A stretch of DNA of 64,000 bases from Gordonia amarae NBRC 15530 (GTDB lineage: Bacteria; Actinomycetota; Actinomycetes; Mycobacteriales; Mycobacteriaceae). Position 1 is the stretch's first letter. Every line of letters begins with the position of its first letter. Under the pieces are notes generated by a model that did not search any database, was not told the DNA's origin, and was given only the letters and a program-made list of their open reading frames with translations. Position numbers and translations under genes: made by a program. Below are positions 52,027 to 59,947 of this stretch, in pieces. The stretch covers positions 1 to 64,000 of the forward strand of contig NZ_BAED01000050.1 of NCBI RefSeq assembly GCF_000241345.1, given 5' to 3'.

Positions 52027-53493
52027 ATGGCAGGTAGCACAGAGATTCCCCAGACCGTCGCCCTCGCCGACGTTCCGCAGTTCTCCGATGAGGTCGACGT
52101 CCTGGTCGTCGGCCTGGGCATGGCCGGCGGCTGCGCCGCGGTCGAGGCGGCGAGCCACGACGCCCACGTCCTCGTCCTCGAGCGCGCGGCCGTCGCCGGT
52201 GGCACCACCTCGCTCGCGGGCGGCCACTTCTACCTCGGCGGCGGCACCGCCGTACAGGAGGCCACCGGGCACGCCGACTCGGCCGAGGAGATGGAGAAGT
52301 ACCTCAACGCCGTGTCGGCCGACCCCGATCCCGAAAAAATCCACGTCTACTGCCGGGACAGCGTCGAGCACTTCAACTGGCTCGAAGGACTGGGGTTCAG
52401 CTTCGAACGCAGCTACTACCCCAAGAAGGCCGTCATCCAGCCGCAGACGCAGGGCCTGATGTACACCGGCAACGAGAAGGTGTGGCCGTTCCGCGATCAG
52501 GCGGTGCCCGCACCGCGTGGCCACAAGGTGCCGGTGCCCGGCGACACCGGCGGCGCGTCGTTGGTGATCGAACTGCTGGTCAAGAAGCTGGCCGAGCTGG
52601 CCGTCGAGGTGCGGTACGAGACCGGCGCCCGGCAGCTCGTCGTCGATACCGACGGCCGCGTCGTCGGCGTGGCCTGGAAGTCGCCCGACGCCTCGGGGTT
52701 CATCCGCGCCAAGTCGGTGATCGTCACCGCGGGCGGCTTCGTCTCCAACTCGGAGATGGTGGCCGAGAACGTGCCTCTGATGGCGCAGAAGCCGTACCCG
52801 CTCGGCACCACCTACGACGACGGCCTCGGCCTGCGGATGGGCCGCTCGGTGGGCGCCCAGTTGCGCGGCATGGATCAGGCGTTCGTCACCGCACCCATCT
52901 ACCCGCCGGCCAGCATGGTGATGGGCATCATCGTGAACAAGAACGGCGAGCGGTTCGTCACCGAGGATTCCTACCATTCCCGGACGTCGGGATTCGTGAT
53001 GGATCAACCGGATTCGGCGGCTTTCCTGGTTATCGACGAAACCCATATGAGCCAGGAAAAGAACTACCTCGTGCCATTGATCGACGGCTGGGAATCAGTC
53101 GAAGAAATGGAAGAAGGACTCGGCATTCCGGCCGGAAAGCTCCGCGTCACCATCGACCGGTACAACGAATACGCCGCCAAGGGCGAGGATCCCGATTTCC
53201 ACAAGGCACCCGAGTACCTGGCACCGCTGACCCAAGGACCTTGGGCCGCATACAATCTGAGCCTCGGCAAAGCGATGTACGCCGGCTTCACCATGGGCGG
53301 CATGGTCACCACCGTGGACGGTCAGGTGCGGCGCGAGGACGGTTCGGTCATCGAGGGGCTGTACGCGGCGGGGGCCTGCGCCTCCAATATCGCCGAGAAC
53401 GGCAAGAATTACGCCAGCGGCACCCAGCTCGGTGAAGGGTCGTTCTTCGGACGCCGGGCCGGACGGCACGCGGCAGCGGCCGCCGCGGGCTGA
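52027..53493 (+). CDS. KstD/fumarate-reductase-like FAD-dependent dehydrogenase
   Basis: A 488-residue flavoprotein. FAD motif DVLVVGLGMAGGCAAVEAAS (about 24-43), LERAAVAGGTTSLAGGHFYLGGG (about 51-73), and C-terminal GGMVTTVDGQVRRED...GLYAAGACA, YASGTQLGEGSFFGRRAG. This is the FAD_binding_2 family of 3-ketosteroid delta-1-dehydrogenases and relatives. The KstR-type site before it suggests a steroid or sterol-side-chain substrate. No clear ribosome binding site precedes the ATG. Classical KstD identity is not certain. Confidence 0.88.
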   Translation: MAGSTEIPQTVALADVPQFSDEVDVLVVGLGMAGGCAAVEAASHDAHVLVLERAAVAGGTTSLAGGHFYLGGGTAVQEATGHADSAEEMEKYLNAVSADPDPEKIHVYCRDSVEHFNWLEGLGFSFERSYYPKKAVIQPQTQGLMYTGNEKVWPFRDQAVPAPRGHKVPVPGDTGGASLVIELLVKKLAELAVEVRYETGARQLVVDTDGRVVGVAWKSPDASGFIRAKSVIVTAGGFVSNSEMVAENVPLMAQKPYPLGTTYDDGLGLRMGRSVGAQLRGMDQAFVTAPIYPPASMVMGIIVNKNGERFVTEDSYHSRTSGFVMDQPDSAAFLVIDETHMSQEKNYLVPLIDGWESVEEMEEGLGIPAGKLRVTIDRYNEYAAKGEDPDFHKAPEYLAPLTQGPWAAYNLSLGKAMYAGFTMGGMVTTVDGQVRREDGSVIEGLYAAGACASNIAENGKNYASGTQLGEGSFFGRRAGRHAAAAAAG

Positions 53494-53515
53494 GGGCTCC
53501 ACAGACCCTGAAAAC

Positions 53516-53557
53516 AACCGCCGTCCGGTACCCCGGTCAGGGTTCCGGGCGGCGGTT
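53516..53557. terminator. Bidirectional hairpin between convergent genes
   Basis: Nested arms AACCGCCG/CGGCGGTT, CCGG/CCGG and ACCC/GGGT form a 16-pair stem with three mismatches in the 79 bp between the KstD-like and Pro/Gln-rich genes. It can fold on either transcript; TTTCTACC follows on the plus side. Confidence 0.75.
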
Positions 53558-53572
53558 CGCTGTTTCTACCGA

Positions 53573-55069
53573 CTACTGTCCGCGCAGTGCGGCGGCCAGC
53601 TTCGCCAGCGCCGAGGCCACCTCGTCGAGGGCGTCGCTGACGGCCTCGACGTTGGAGATCTCGCCGGCCCGGACCACGGTCTGCGCATCCGAGACCACCC
53701 GGGCGATCGCCGTCGCGGGCAGTTCGGGCAGCGGGGCCGGGGCCTTCGACTGGACCGGAACCGGCGGCTGGGCAGCGGGTGACGGGACCGGGAGCGGCGG
53801 CTGGGCCGGAACAGGCGCCGAGGCCTGGACCGCTTTCGCAGGGGCGTCCGGCGCCTGAGTCTTCGGCTCGGGACTCTGCGGCGCCGGTGTGCGGGGCGCC
53901 TGATCGTCGGTCTCGGGTGCCCGTCGACGGCCGCCACGACGGGTGATGCTGCCGCTGAGCTGCACGCCCGAATCGGTGGAACCATCGGCAGCCGAACCGG
54001 GGCGCACCGGATCTGATTGTGGTGCAACGGAACCCGATACCACGTGCGTGGGCGTCTCCGGCTTCGCGCCGGGTGCGGCGTTGTGCGCTGCGGGCCGGGC
54101 GTGCTGCCCGGTGACGAACTGCTGCCCCTGCCGTGGCTGCGGCGGCGTGGCCGGCTGTTGCGCGGCGGGCGATTGGGCAGGCTGCTGCGCGGCGGGCGGT
54201 TGCTGGGGCGGCGCGGGACGCGGCGGCTGCACGGGGTGCGCACCGGTCGGTTGCGGCCGTGGAAAGGCACCGGACGGGGGTGCCTGCCGGTTCGGCGGCG
54301 GCGCCTGACGTGGCATCGCACCGGTGCCGTGCGGAGCCGGACCGGCCATCCGGGGCATCGCCCCGGTCTGCGGCGGCCGGGGTCCGGGCTGCTGGGGCCC
54401 CTTCTGCTGGGGTCCCTGCTGCTGGGGCTGGTGTTGCTGCGGCGGCGGGGGCCTGCGGTCGACGCGGGACTCGGGCAACTGATGGCGCCGTCGTTCGAGT
54501 CCGTCCATCGACGCGCCTTCGACGACCGGCGGCTCCATGTTCGTCGAGCGGCGGCCACCGCGATAGCCCTCGCCCGGCCGCGGCCCGGACGGGCCGCCCG
54601 ATCCGCCACCGGCCGGCCCGGCACCGCCAGGGGCGTTGCCGGCAGGACCGTTACCGCCCGGCCCGTGACCGATAGGTCCGGTACCGACCGATCCGCCCCC
54701 GCCCGGCCCCGCGCCCGCCTGGCCGTTACCCGAGGCGGCGGCGATGGCCGTCGGTGCGTGTCCGTTGCCCGTGGCATAGAAGTGCGGTCCGCCGTGCGCC
54801 TCGAAGAACAGGCAGTGCGCCCCCGAGGGCGACCGCACACTGCACGGATTACGTTCGATCAGCGACTGCGCCTGGGTGTCGAAGTCGTTCCATTCGAGCC
54901 AGAGCCTGCGGTCCGAACGCGGATGGTCGCTGGCGTCGGTGGCGTGGTTACCGGTGTGCCCGACGGCCAGCCGGCAATGCACGAGCCATTGCAGGTCGTT
55001 GGTCAGTCCGAGTCGCGCACGCTCTTCGGGGGTGCACACGACCGTCGACCAGCACCCGGCACCATTCAT
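53573..55069 (-). CDS. Pro/Gln-rich protein with N-terminal Cys/His domain
   Basis: A 498-residue protein of unknown function. The first 100 residues are ordered and hold two copies of C-x5-H-x3-H with identical spacing (Cys32, His38, His42; Cys86, His92, His96) plus Cys6, Cys12 and Cys76, suggesting two zinc sites. Residues about 100-430 are Gly-, Pro- and Gln-rich and disordered. The last 50 (ATAIARVVSDAQTVVRAGEI to the end) form a predicted helix pair. No signal or membrane helix. GGGAG precedes the ATG. Low-complexity composition opens long frames on both strands, but the Cys/His spacing and start favour this one. Confidence 0.75.
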   Translation of the reverse strand: MNGAGCWSTVVCTPEERARLGLTNDLQWLVHCRLAVGHTGNHATDASDHPRSDRRLWLEWNDFDTQAQSLIERNPCSVRSPSGAHCLFFEAHGGPHFYATGNGHAPTAIAAASGNGQAGAGPGGGGSVGTGPIGHGPGGNGPAGNAPGGAGPAGGGSGGPSGPRPGEGYRGGRRSTNMEPPVVEGASMDGLERRRHQLPESRVDRRPPPPQQHQPQQQGPQQKGPQQPGPRPPQTGAMPRMAGPAPHGTGAMPRQAPPPNRQAPPSGAFPRPQPTGAHPVQPPRPAPPQQPPAAQQPAQSPAAQQPATPPQPRQGQQFVTGQHARPAAHNAAPGAKPETPTHVVSGSVAPQSDPVRPGSAADGSTDSGVQLSGSITRRGGRRRAPETDDQAPRTPAPQSPEPKTQAPDAPAKAVQASAPVPAQPPLPVPSPAAQPPVPVQSKAPAPLPELPATAIARVVSDAQTVVRAGEISNVEAVSDALDEVASALAKLAAALRGQ

Positions 55070-55341
55070 GAAGAGCTCCCATCACCACGCCTGACCCGAA
55101 CCTCCGGTCCCGGTTCCCCCGTCCGTTCGCCGGGGCCACCGTCGCGGGCCCCCGCGTCTCCGGATCCCACACTTCCGGACCAACGGCCAGTGTATGGACA
55201 CTCCTGTGTAGTCGCCACCACTCGCCCCCCAACAAGTCAGACCGAACACTGTGTACTTCGGACAGACGACACCCTAGCGCGACCGGCGCCGACAAAGAAT
55301 CCGGCGGGCGCAGAAGGAGCCGAAGGGGTGACGCCCGGCCG

Positions 55342-57018
55342 TCAGCGCAGCGCCGGCTGCCCTCCCGCGGCCGTGAGGGACCGTTCCGGTGCGTCCCGGA
55401 CCAGTTCGTCGCCGTCGAGCCGGAACACGTGCGAGACCGCGTCGCGCGAAGAGTCCGGATAGTCGAGGCGTACGTGCGATCCGCGGCTCTCGGTGCGTGC
55501 CGCCGCGGCCGCGACCACCGCCCGGGCGGCCAGCGTCAGGCCCGCGTCCTCCACCTCACGTGCGGTGCCCGGTCCGCCCGGCGCGGCCGGCGCGGCGTCG
55601 AGGATCCCGGCGGCGGCCGTCAGACCCGCGGCGTCGCGGCCGAGTGCGGCGTACCTGCTCATGGTGTCCTGCAGGATGGTGCGATCGAGCACCCGCGGCG
55701 CCGTCCCCGCCACGGCGCCGGCGGAGTCCGGCAGCGCCACGTCGCGGCGCGCCACCGCCAGCGCCGCCGACCTGCGGCCCACCACGAGACCCTCGAGCAG
55801 GCTGTTGGAGGCGAGGCGGTTACCGCCGTGCAGTCCGGTGCGGGCCGCCTCGCCCGCCACGAGCAGCCCGGGCACGCAGGTGGCCCCCGAGGTGTCGGTG
55901 ACGACGCCGCCGCACAGGTAATGGGCGCCCGGCACCACCGGGATACGGCCCGACGACAGGTCGACGCCGGAGGCCACCAGGCCCGCGGTGACCGTCGGGA
56001 ACCGCGACTCGAAGCCCCCGTCGGCGCCGCGCACCCCGGTGACGTCGAGGTAGACGCACGGATGCCCGGTCCGCAAGATCGCCGCCTGCACCGCGTTGGC
56101 GACGACGTCGCGGGGTGCGAGGTCACCGAGCGGATGCACACCCTCGGTGACCGACCGTCCGTCGACGTCGATGAGCCTGCCGCCCTCACCCCGGACCGCC
56201 TCGCTGATCAGCGTGCGCCTGCCGCGGGCAGCACCGCCCGCCCCGGCACCGTCGATGTACAGCATTGTCGGATGGAACTGGATGAACTCCAGATCGGCCA
56301 CCTGCGCCCCGGCGCGCAACGCCAGCCCGATGCCGTCGGCGGTGGCCCCGGCCGGGTTGGTGGTGGCCGCGTACAGGTGCCCGGCACCGCCGGTGGCCAG
56401 CAGGATCGTCGGCGCGTACACGGCGTGTTCGGCGCCCTCGCGCAGGTAGCGCACACCCACCGCCCGGCCGTCGGCGAGCAGGACATCGGTGGCGACCGCG
56501 TCGTCGCGCACGTCGATCAGCCCACCGGGGCCGAGTTCGGTGGCGCGGGCCCCGAGCGCGCGCTGGATGGCCGCGCCGGTCGCGTCGCCGCCGGCATGGA
56601 TGATGCGGCGCACCGAGTGCCCGCCCTCCCGGGTCCGCGAGAGCAGTCCCTCGGCCGTGCGGTCGAACTCCGCACCCCACTCCATCAGGCCCCAGACGGC
56701 GTCGTAGCCGTCGGCGAGGATCGGCCGGGCCGCGGCCGGATCGGTCAGTCCGGCGCCCGCGGCCAGAGTGTCGGTCAGGTGCAGGTCCACCGAGTCGGCC
56801 GGGTCACCGGGATCGAGCGGGTCGTCGACGGTGACGACGGCGACGCCACCCTGCGCGTAGAAGGTCGACGTCGACTGCTCGGCCCGGTCGGCCCGCCAGC
56901 GTGGTCCCTTGTTGAGGATGACGACGCTGCAGCCCGCCTCGGCTGCCCGGACAGCGGCGGTCAGGCCCGCGATCCCGGCCCCGACGACCACGAAATCAGC
57001 ACGATCGGCGGCGCTCAT
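55342..57018 (-). CDS. nadB: L-aspartate oxidase
   Basis: A 558-residue FAD enzyme that oxidises L-aspartate to iminoaspartate for NAD synthesis. FAD motif FVVVGAGIAGLTAAVRAAEAG (about 9-29), substrate loop STFYAQGGVAVV (about 51-62), EGGHSVRRIIHAGGDATG (about 130-147), HPTMLY and the NadB signature LHGGNRLASNSLLEGLV. GAGGAGG precedes the ATG, with a 23-bp palindrome upstream. nadA and nadC, usually adjacent, are not in this neighbourhood. Confidence 0.93.
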   Translation of the reverse strand: MSAADRADFVVVGAGIAGLTAAVRAAEAGCSVVILNKGPRWRADRAEQSTSTFYAQGGVAVVTVDDPLDPGDPADSVDLHLTDTLAAGAGLTDPAAARPILADGYDAVWGLMEWGAEFDRTAEGLLSRTREGGHSVRRIIHAGGDATGAAIQRALGARATELGPGGLIDVRDDAVATDVLLADGRAVGVRYLREGAEHAVYAPTILLATGGAGHLYAATTNPAGATADGIGLALRAGAQVADLEFIQFHPTMLYIDGAGAGGAARGRRTLISEAVRGEGGRLIDVDGRSVTEGVHPLGDLAPRDVVANAVQAAILRTGHPCVYLDVTGVRGADGGFESRFPTVTAGLVASGVDLSSGRIPVVPGAHYLCGGVVTDTSGATCVPGLLVAGEAARTGLHGGNRLASNSLLEGLVVGRRSAALAVARRDVALPDSAGAVAGTAPRVLDRTILQDTMSRYAALGRDAAGLTAAAGILDAAPAAPGGPGTAREVEDAGLTLAARAVVAAAAARTESRGSHVRLDYPDSSRDAVSHVFRLDGDELVRDAPERSLTAAGGQPALR

Positions 57019-57044
57019 CGGGCCTCCTCAGGTTCTCGGCTCAG

Positions 57045-57067
57045 GTTTTCGACTTACAGTCGAAAAC
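57045..57067. promoter_or_regulatory. 23-bp palindrome, candidate NAD-biosynthesis operator
   Basis: GTTTTCGACT-TAC-AGTCGAAAAC, perfect 10+10 arms, 27-49 bp upstream of nadB and unusually AT-rich for this genome. Position fits an NrtR-type repressor of NAD synthesis; that assignment is inferred. Confidence 0.72.
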
Positions 57068-57099
57068 TGTACTCCGCCCGGGGCCGCGCGAACAGTGCC

Positions 57100-57891
57100 T
57101 CAGCCGAGGAATCGCCGCACCATCTCGGGCCAGGCGGCCAGTTCATCCGGGGTGGACGCCACCCGCAGCCGCGCGTCGGGCAGGCACGCGGCCAGCGCCT
57201 CGCCGCTGCTCACCGGATGGCCCGGGTCGCCCGACCAGGCCAGGACCAGCACCGGAACACCGATCCGGGCCAGTTCCACCGCGCCGGGCGCGTCCGAGGC
57301 AGCCGCCCCGCGCAGCACCGACGGCAGCAGCGCGTCGTCGACCTCGATGGGCATTGCCGCGCGCGCCGCCCCGGCGAGGGCGGGCGTCGGGACATCACCG
57401 GCGAGCGCCTCCAGCGCAGCTTTCCCCGATCGTTCGGCGAGATCGGCCGCGGCCAGCCTGCCACGGGACTGCTCGGCCCGGGTCTCCCACATCGTCGGCG
57501 GCGTCACCAGCACCAGCCGCCCGAACCGGCCGGGATCTGCGAGGGCCGCGTACATCAGCGTCGCCGCACCCATCGACGCGCCCACCCCGTCGACCCGCTC
57601 ACCGGGCGCGACCGCGTCGAGCAGCCCAAGGAGATCGGCGGCGAGCTCCGGCCAGGTGTACCCGGCCGGGTCCGGAGCACCCGACGACAGGCCGTGCCCG
57701 CGGGCGTCGTACCTGATCAGCCGGTGGGCGGACGTCAGCGGCGTCCAGTCGAACAGGCCGGCATCCTCCTGCGCGTACGACCGCGACGTGAGGCCGTGCG
57801 CCCAGATCACCGGCGGCCCCGATCCGGCCGCGGTCCACGCCAGCCGCGCACCCCGGACCCGGGAATGGACAAATCGCGCGTCGTACGACAA
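57100..57891 (-). CDS. Alpha/beta hydrolase
   Basis: A 263-residue hydrolase. Oxyanion region VIWAHGLTSRSYAQ, RYDARGHGLSS strand, nucleophile elbow GVGASMGAATL (Ser, about 120-130) and SGDPGHPVSSGEAL as the acid region. No His is visible near the C-terminus where the catalytic His normally lies, so activity is uncertain. The start is TTG at 57891 (or 57894) with GGGGGAGG upstream. It is upstream of nadB on the same strand but the palindrome between suggests separate control. Confidence 0.82.
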   Translation of the reverse strand: MSYDARFVHSRVRGARLAWTAAGSGPPVIWAHGLTSRSYAQEDAGLFDWTPLTSAHRLIRYDARGHGLSSGAPDPAGYTWPELAADLLGLLDAVAPGERVDGVGASMGAATLMYAALADPGRFGRLVLVTPPTMWETRAEQSRGRLAAADLAERSGKAALEALAGDVPTPALAGAARAAMPIEVDDALLPSVLRGAAASDAPGAVELARIGVPVLVLAWSGDPGHPVSSGEALAACLPDARLRVASTPDELAAWPEMVRRFLG

Positions 57892-58039
57892 CAAGTTCGC
57901 CTCCCCCACATGGAGCAAAACACTACGAAAGCTGCACAATTTAGCACTTCTTGGACATTGGTGACGGACCTCAGGGTGGGTTCAGTGCGGCGGCGCGGTC
58001 CCAGGGAGGACATTGCGCGAACAAGGCCACGGTGCGTCA

Positions 58040-58075
58040 TATCTCATATGTGCGCAGATGCGCACATATGAGATA
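58040..58075. promoter_or_regulatory. 36-bp perfect palindrome, candidate ArsR operator
   Basis: Two 17-bp arms (TATCTCATATGTGCGCA and its exact complement) are separated by GA and end 9 bp before the MFS start. The inner ATATG...CATAT elements resemble SmtB/NmtR-type sites of metal-sensing ArsR proteins; an ArsR gene is second in this operon. Confidence 0.82.
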
Positions 58076-58084
58076 CTAGAATGC

Positions 58085-59341
58085 ATGGCACCACTGCTGC
58101 ACAATCGCGTCTTCCGCCGGCTCTACGCCGCACAGTTGGCGTCGTTGCTCGGCTCCGGTCTGCTCACGGTGGCCCTCGCCCTGCTCGCGGCGCGGCTGGC
58201 CGGCGACGACGCGGGTGTCGTCCTCGGTGCGGCACTGACCATCAAGATGCTCGCGTACGTGGGCATGGCGCCGGTCATGCGCGCCGCCTGCGAACGCCTC
58301 CCGCGGGCGACGGTCCTCGTCGGCGCCGACGCCGTGCGGCTGGCGATGGTGGCGGCACTGCCCCTGGTCACGCAGGTGTGGCAGGTGTATGTCCTGGTGT
58401 TCGCGCTGCAGACCGCGGCGGCCACGTTCACGCCCACGTTCACCGCGGCGATTCCCGCGATCGTCGGGCGTCGCGAGGAGTACACGCGGGCGGTGGCGGC
58501 CTCCCGGGTCGCCTACGATCTCGAGGCGCTCGTCTCCCCGATGCTGGCGGCAGCCCTCCTGTTCGCGGTGCCGACATCAGGTCTGTTCCTCATCGCCGCA
58601 ACGGGTTTCGCGGCGTCGGCGGCTCTCGTCGGATCGGTCCGGGCCGCACTGCGCGCCTCGGTACCGCCGGCCGCCCCCACTCTTCCACTCCACCGACGCG
58701 CCACCGCAGGACTACGGATCATGGTGTCGCACAGAGTGTTCCGTGGCCTTATCGCCGCCAACCTGTGCTGTGCGGCAGCCACCGCACCCGTCATGGTGTA
58801 TTCGGTGGTCTACGTGCACACCGGGCTCGGCATGGGCGCCACCGCGCTCGCCGTCCTGCTGGCCGCCGGCGGCATCGGATCACTGTGCACCGCACTGCTG
58901 CTGCCGACGATCAGCCGCATCGCGCAACCTCGGGCGATCGCGACGGCCGGTGCGCTGACCGGCTGCGCGGCACTCCTGCTGACCGTGGTCGCACAGCTGG
59001 CGGGCCTCACCTATCCGGCGCTCCTCGCCCTCTGGTTCGTCACCGGGATCGCGACCTCACTGATGAACACGTCCGCCCCACGCCTCATCGCCGACCACAC
59101 CGCACCCGGAACCGCCGACGACGTGTTCACCGCACAGTTCTCCGCCTCCCACGCGGCCTACCTCATCGCCTATCCGATCGCCGGCGCCACCGCCACCCAG
59201 GGCGCGGCCGGTCCCGCAATCCTGCTGGGCGTCGCGCTCATCGGGCTGACGGGCGCCGCACTCGCCTGGCGTCCCGCCGCCGGCATCCGATCGGCGACCC
59301 GGCGCCTGCCCACACGGGCTAGGGTGGCTACACCGACCTGA
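58085..59341 (+). CDS. MFS transporter in an ArsR operon
   Basis: A 418-residue major-facilitator permease with eleven to twelve helices. MAPLLHNRVFRRLYAAQLASLLGSGLLTVAL is the usual first helix, and two six-helix halves are separated by a polar loop (about 195-215). With the ArsR gene behind it and a large palindrome in front, it is probably an efflux pump induced by a metal ion. Substrate inferred only from the regulator. ATG at 58085; upstream frames run through the operator and are not expected to be translated. Confidence 0.85.
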   Translation: MAPLLHNRVFRRLYAAQLASLLGSGLLTVALALLAARLAGDDAGVVLGAALTIKMLAYVGMAPVMRAACERLPRATVLVGADAVRLAMVAALPLVTQVWQVYVLVFALQTAAATFTPTFTAAIPAIVGRREEYTRAVAASRVAYDLEALVSPMLAAALLFAVPTSGLFLIAATGFAASAALVGSVRAALRASVPPAAPTLPLHRRATAGLRIMVSHRVFRGLIAANLCCAAATAPVMVYSVVYVHTGLGMGATALAVLLAAGGIGSLCTALLLPTISRIAQPRAIATAGALTGCAALLLTVVAQLAGLTYPALLALWFVTGIATSLMNTSAPRLIADHTAPGTADDVFTAQFSASHAAYLIAYPIAGATATQGAAGPAILLGVALIGLTGAALAWRPAAGIRSATRRLPTRARVATPT

Positions 59342-59396
59342 CCGGCCGAACGAGACCGGGCGGATCAAGACAGGCGGATCAAATCAGGGGGCGCGC

Positions 59397-59792
59397 ATGA
59401 CAGGCACGGGCGGCAGAGCCGACCGCACCGCCCACACACCGGCGGTCCCCGAGACGGCACCCAGCCTGCATCACAGCGTCGACCCCGACGCCGCACATCT
59501 GCAGGCCGCCACCGAGGTGTTCGCCATGCTCGCCGACCCCACCCGGCTCGGCCTGCTCTGGCACCTCACCAACGGCGAATCCGACGTCTCGGCGCTCACC
59601 GACGCCGTCGGCGCCTCCCGGACCGCGGTGAGCCAGCACCTGGCCAAACTCCGCTTCACGGGCCTCGTTGACACCCGCCGCGAGGGCCGCCGCGTGGTGT
59701 ACCGGATCCGCGACGGACACGTCGCCCGGCTGGTCCTCGAAGGGCTCAACCACGCCGATCACCGGATCACCGGAGAGCCCACCCACGACTGA
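59397..59792 (+). CDS. ArsR/SmtB-family metal sensor, NmtR/KmtR-like
   Basis: A 131-residue winged-helix repressor: FAMLADPTRLGLLWHL (about 42-57), recognition helix VGASRTAVSQHLAKLRFTGL (about 71-90), wing RREGRRVVYRIRDG. The last helix carries D-x-H-x10-H-x2-H (DGHVARLVLEGLNHADH), the same alpha-5 pattern that binds Ni/Co in NmtR. There are no Cys for an alpha-3 site. AGGGGG precedes the ATG. It should release the MFS promoter on metal binding. Confidence 0.9.
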   Translation: MTGTGGRADRTAHTPAVPETAPSLHHSVDPDAAHLQAATEVFAMLADPTRLGLLWHLTNGESDVSALTDAVGASRTAVSQHLAKLRFTGLVDTRREGRRVVYRIRDGHVARLVLEGLNHADHRITGEPTHD

Positions 59793-59947
59793 TCATCCCG
59801 GCCGCCATACTCCCGAACCCCGGGCTCCATACGCTGAAGTAGGGCGTGTCCGGGCGTAAAAACCCCACGGTCATGAGACCGTACGTACTGTCCGGACCAC
59901 GGCGCGGGTTAGGGTATCACCGTCATGTGCAACCACAGGAGTCACGA

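Noticed and set aside
53566..55462. Alternative long frames on both strands over the Pro/Gln-rich gene
   Set aside because: They are Arg/Ala/Gly-rich shadows of the low-complexity region; only the chosen frame has a good start, a structured N-terminus and regular Cys/His spacing.
58040..58075. Palindrome as an attachment site or terminator
   Set aside because: It lies directly in front of a gene start and is next to an ArsR operon with no integrase nearby; operator is the simpler reading.
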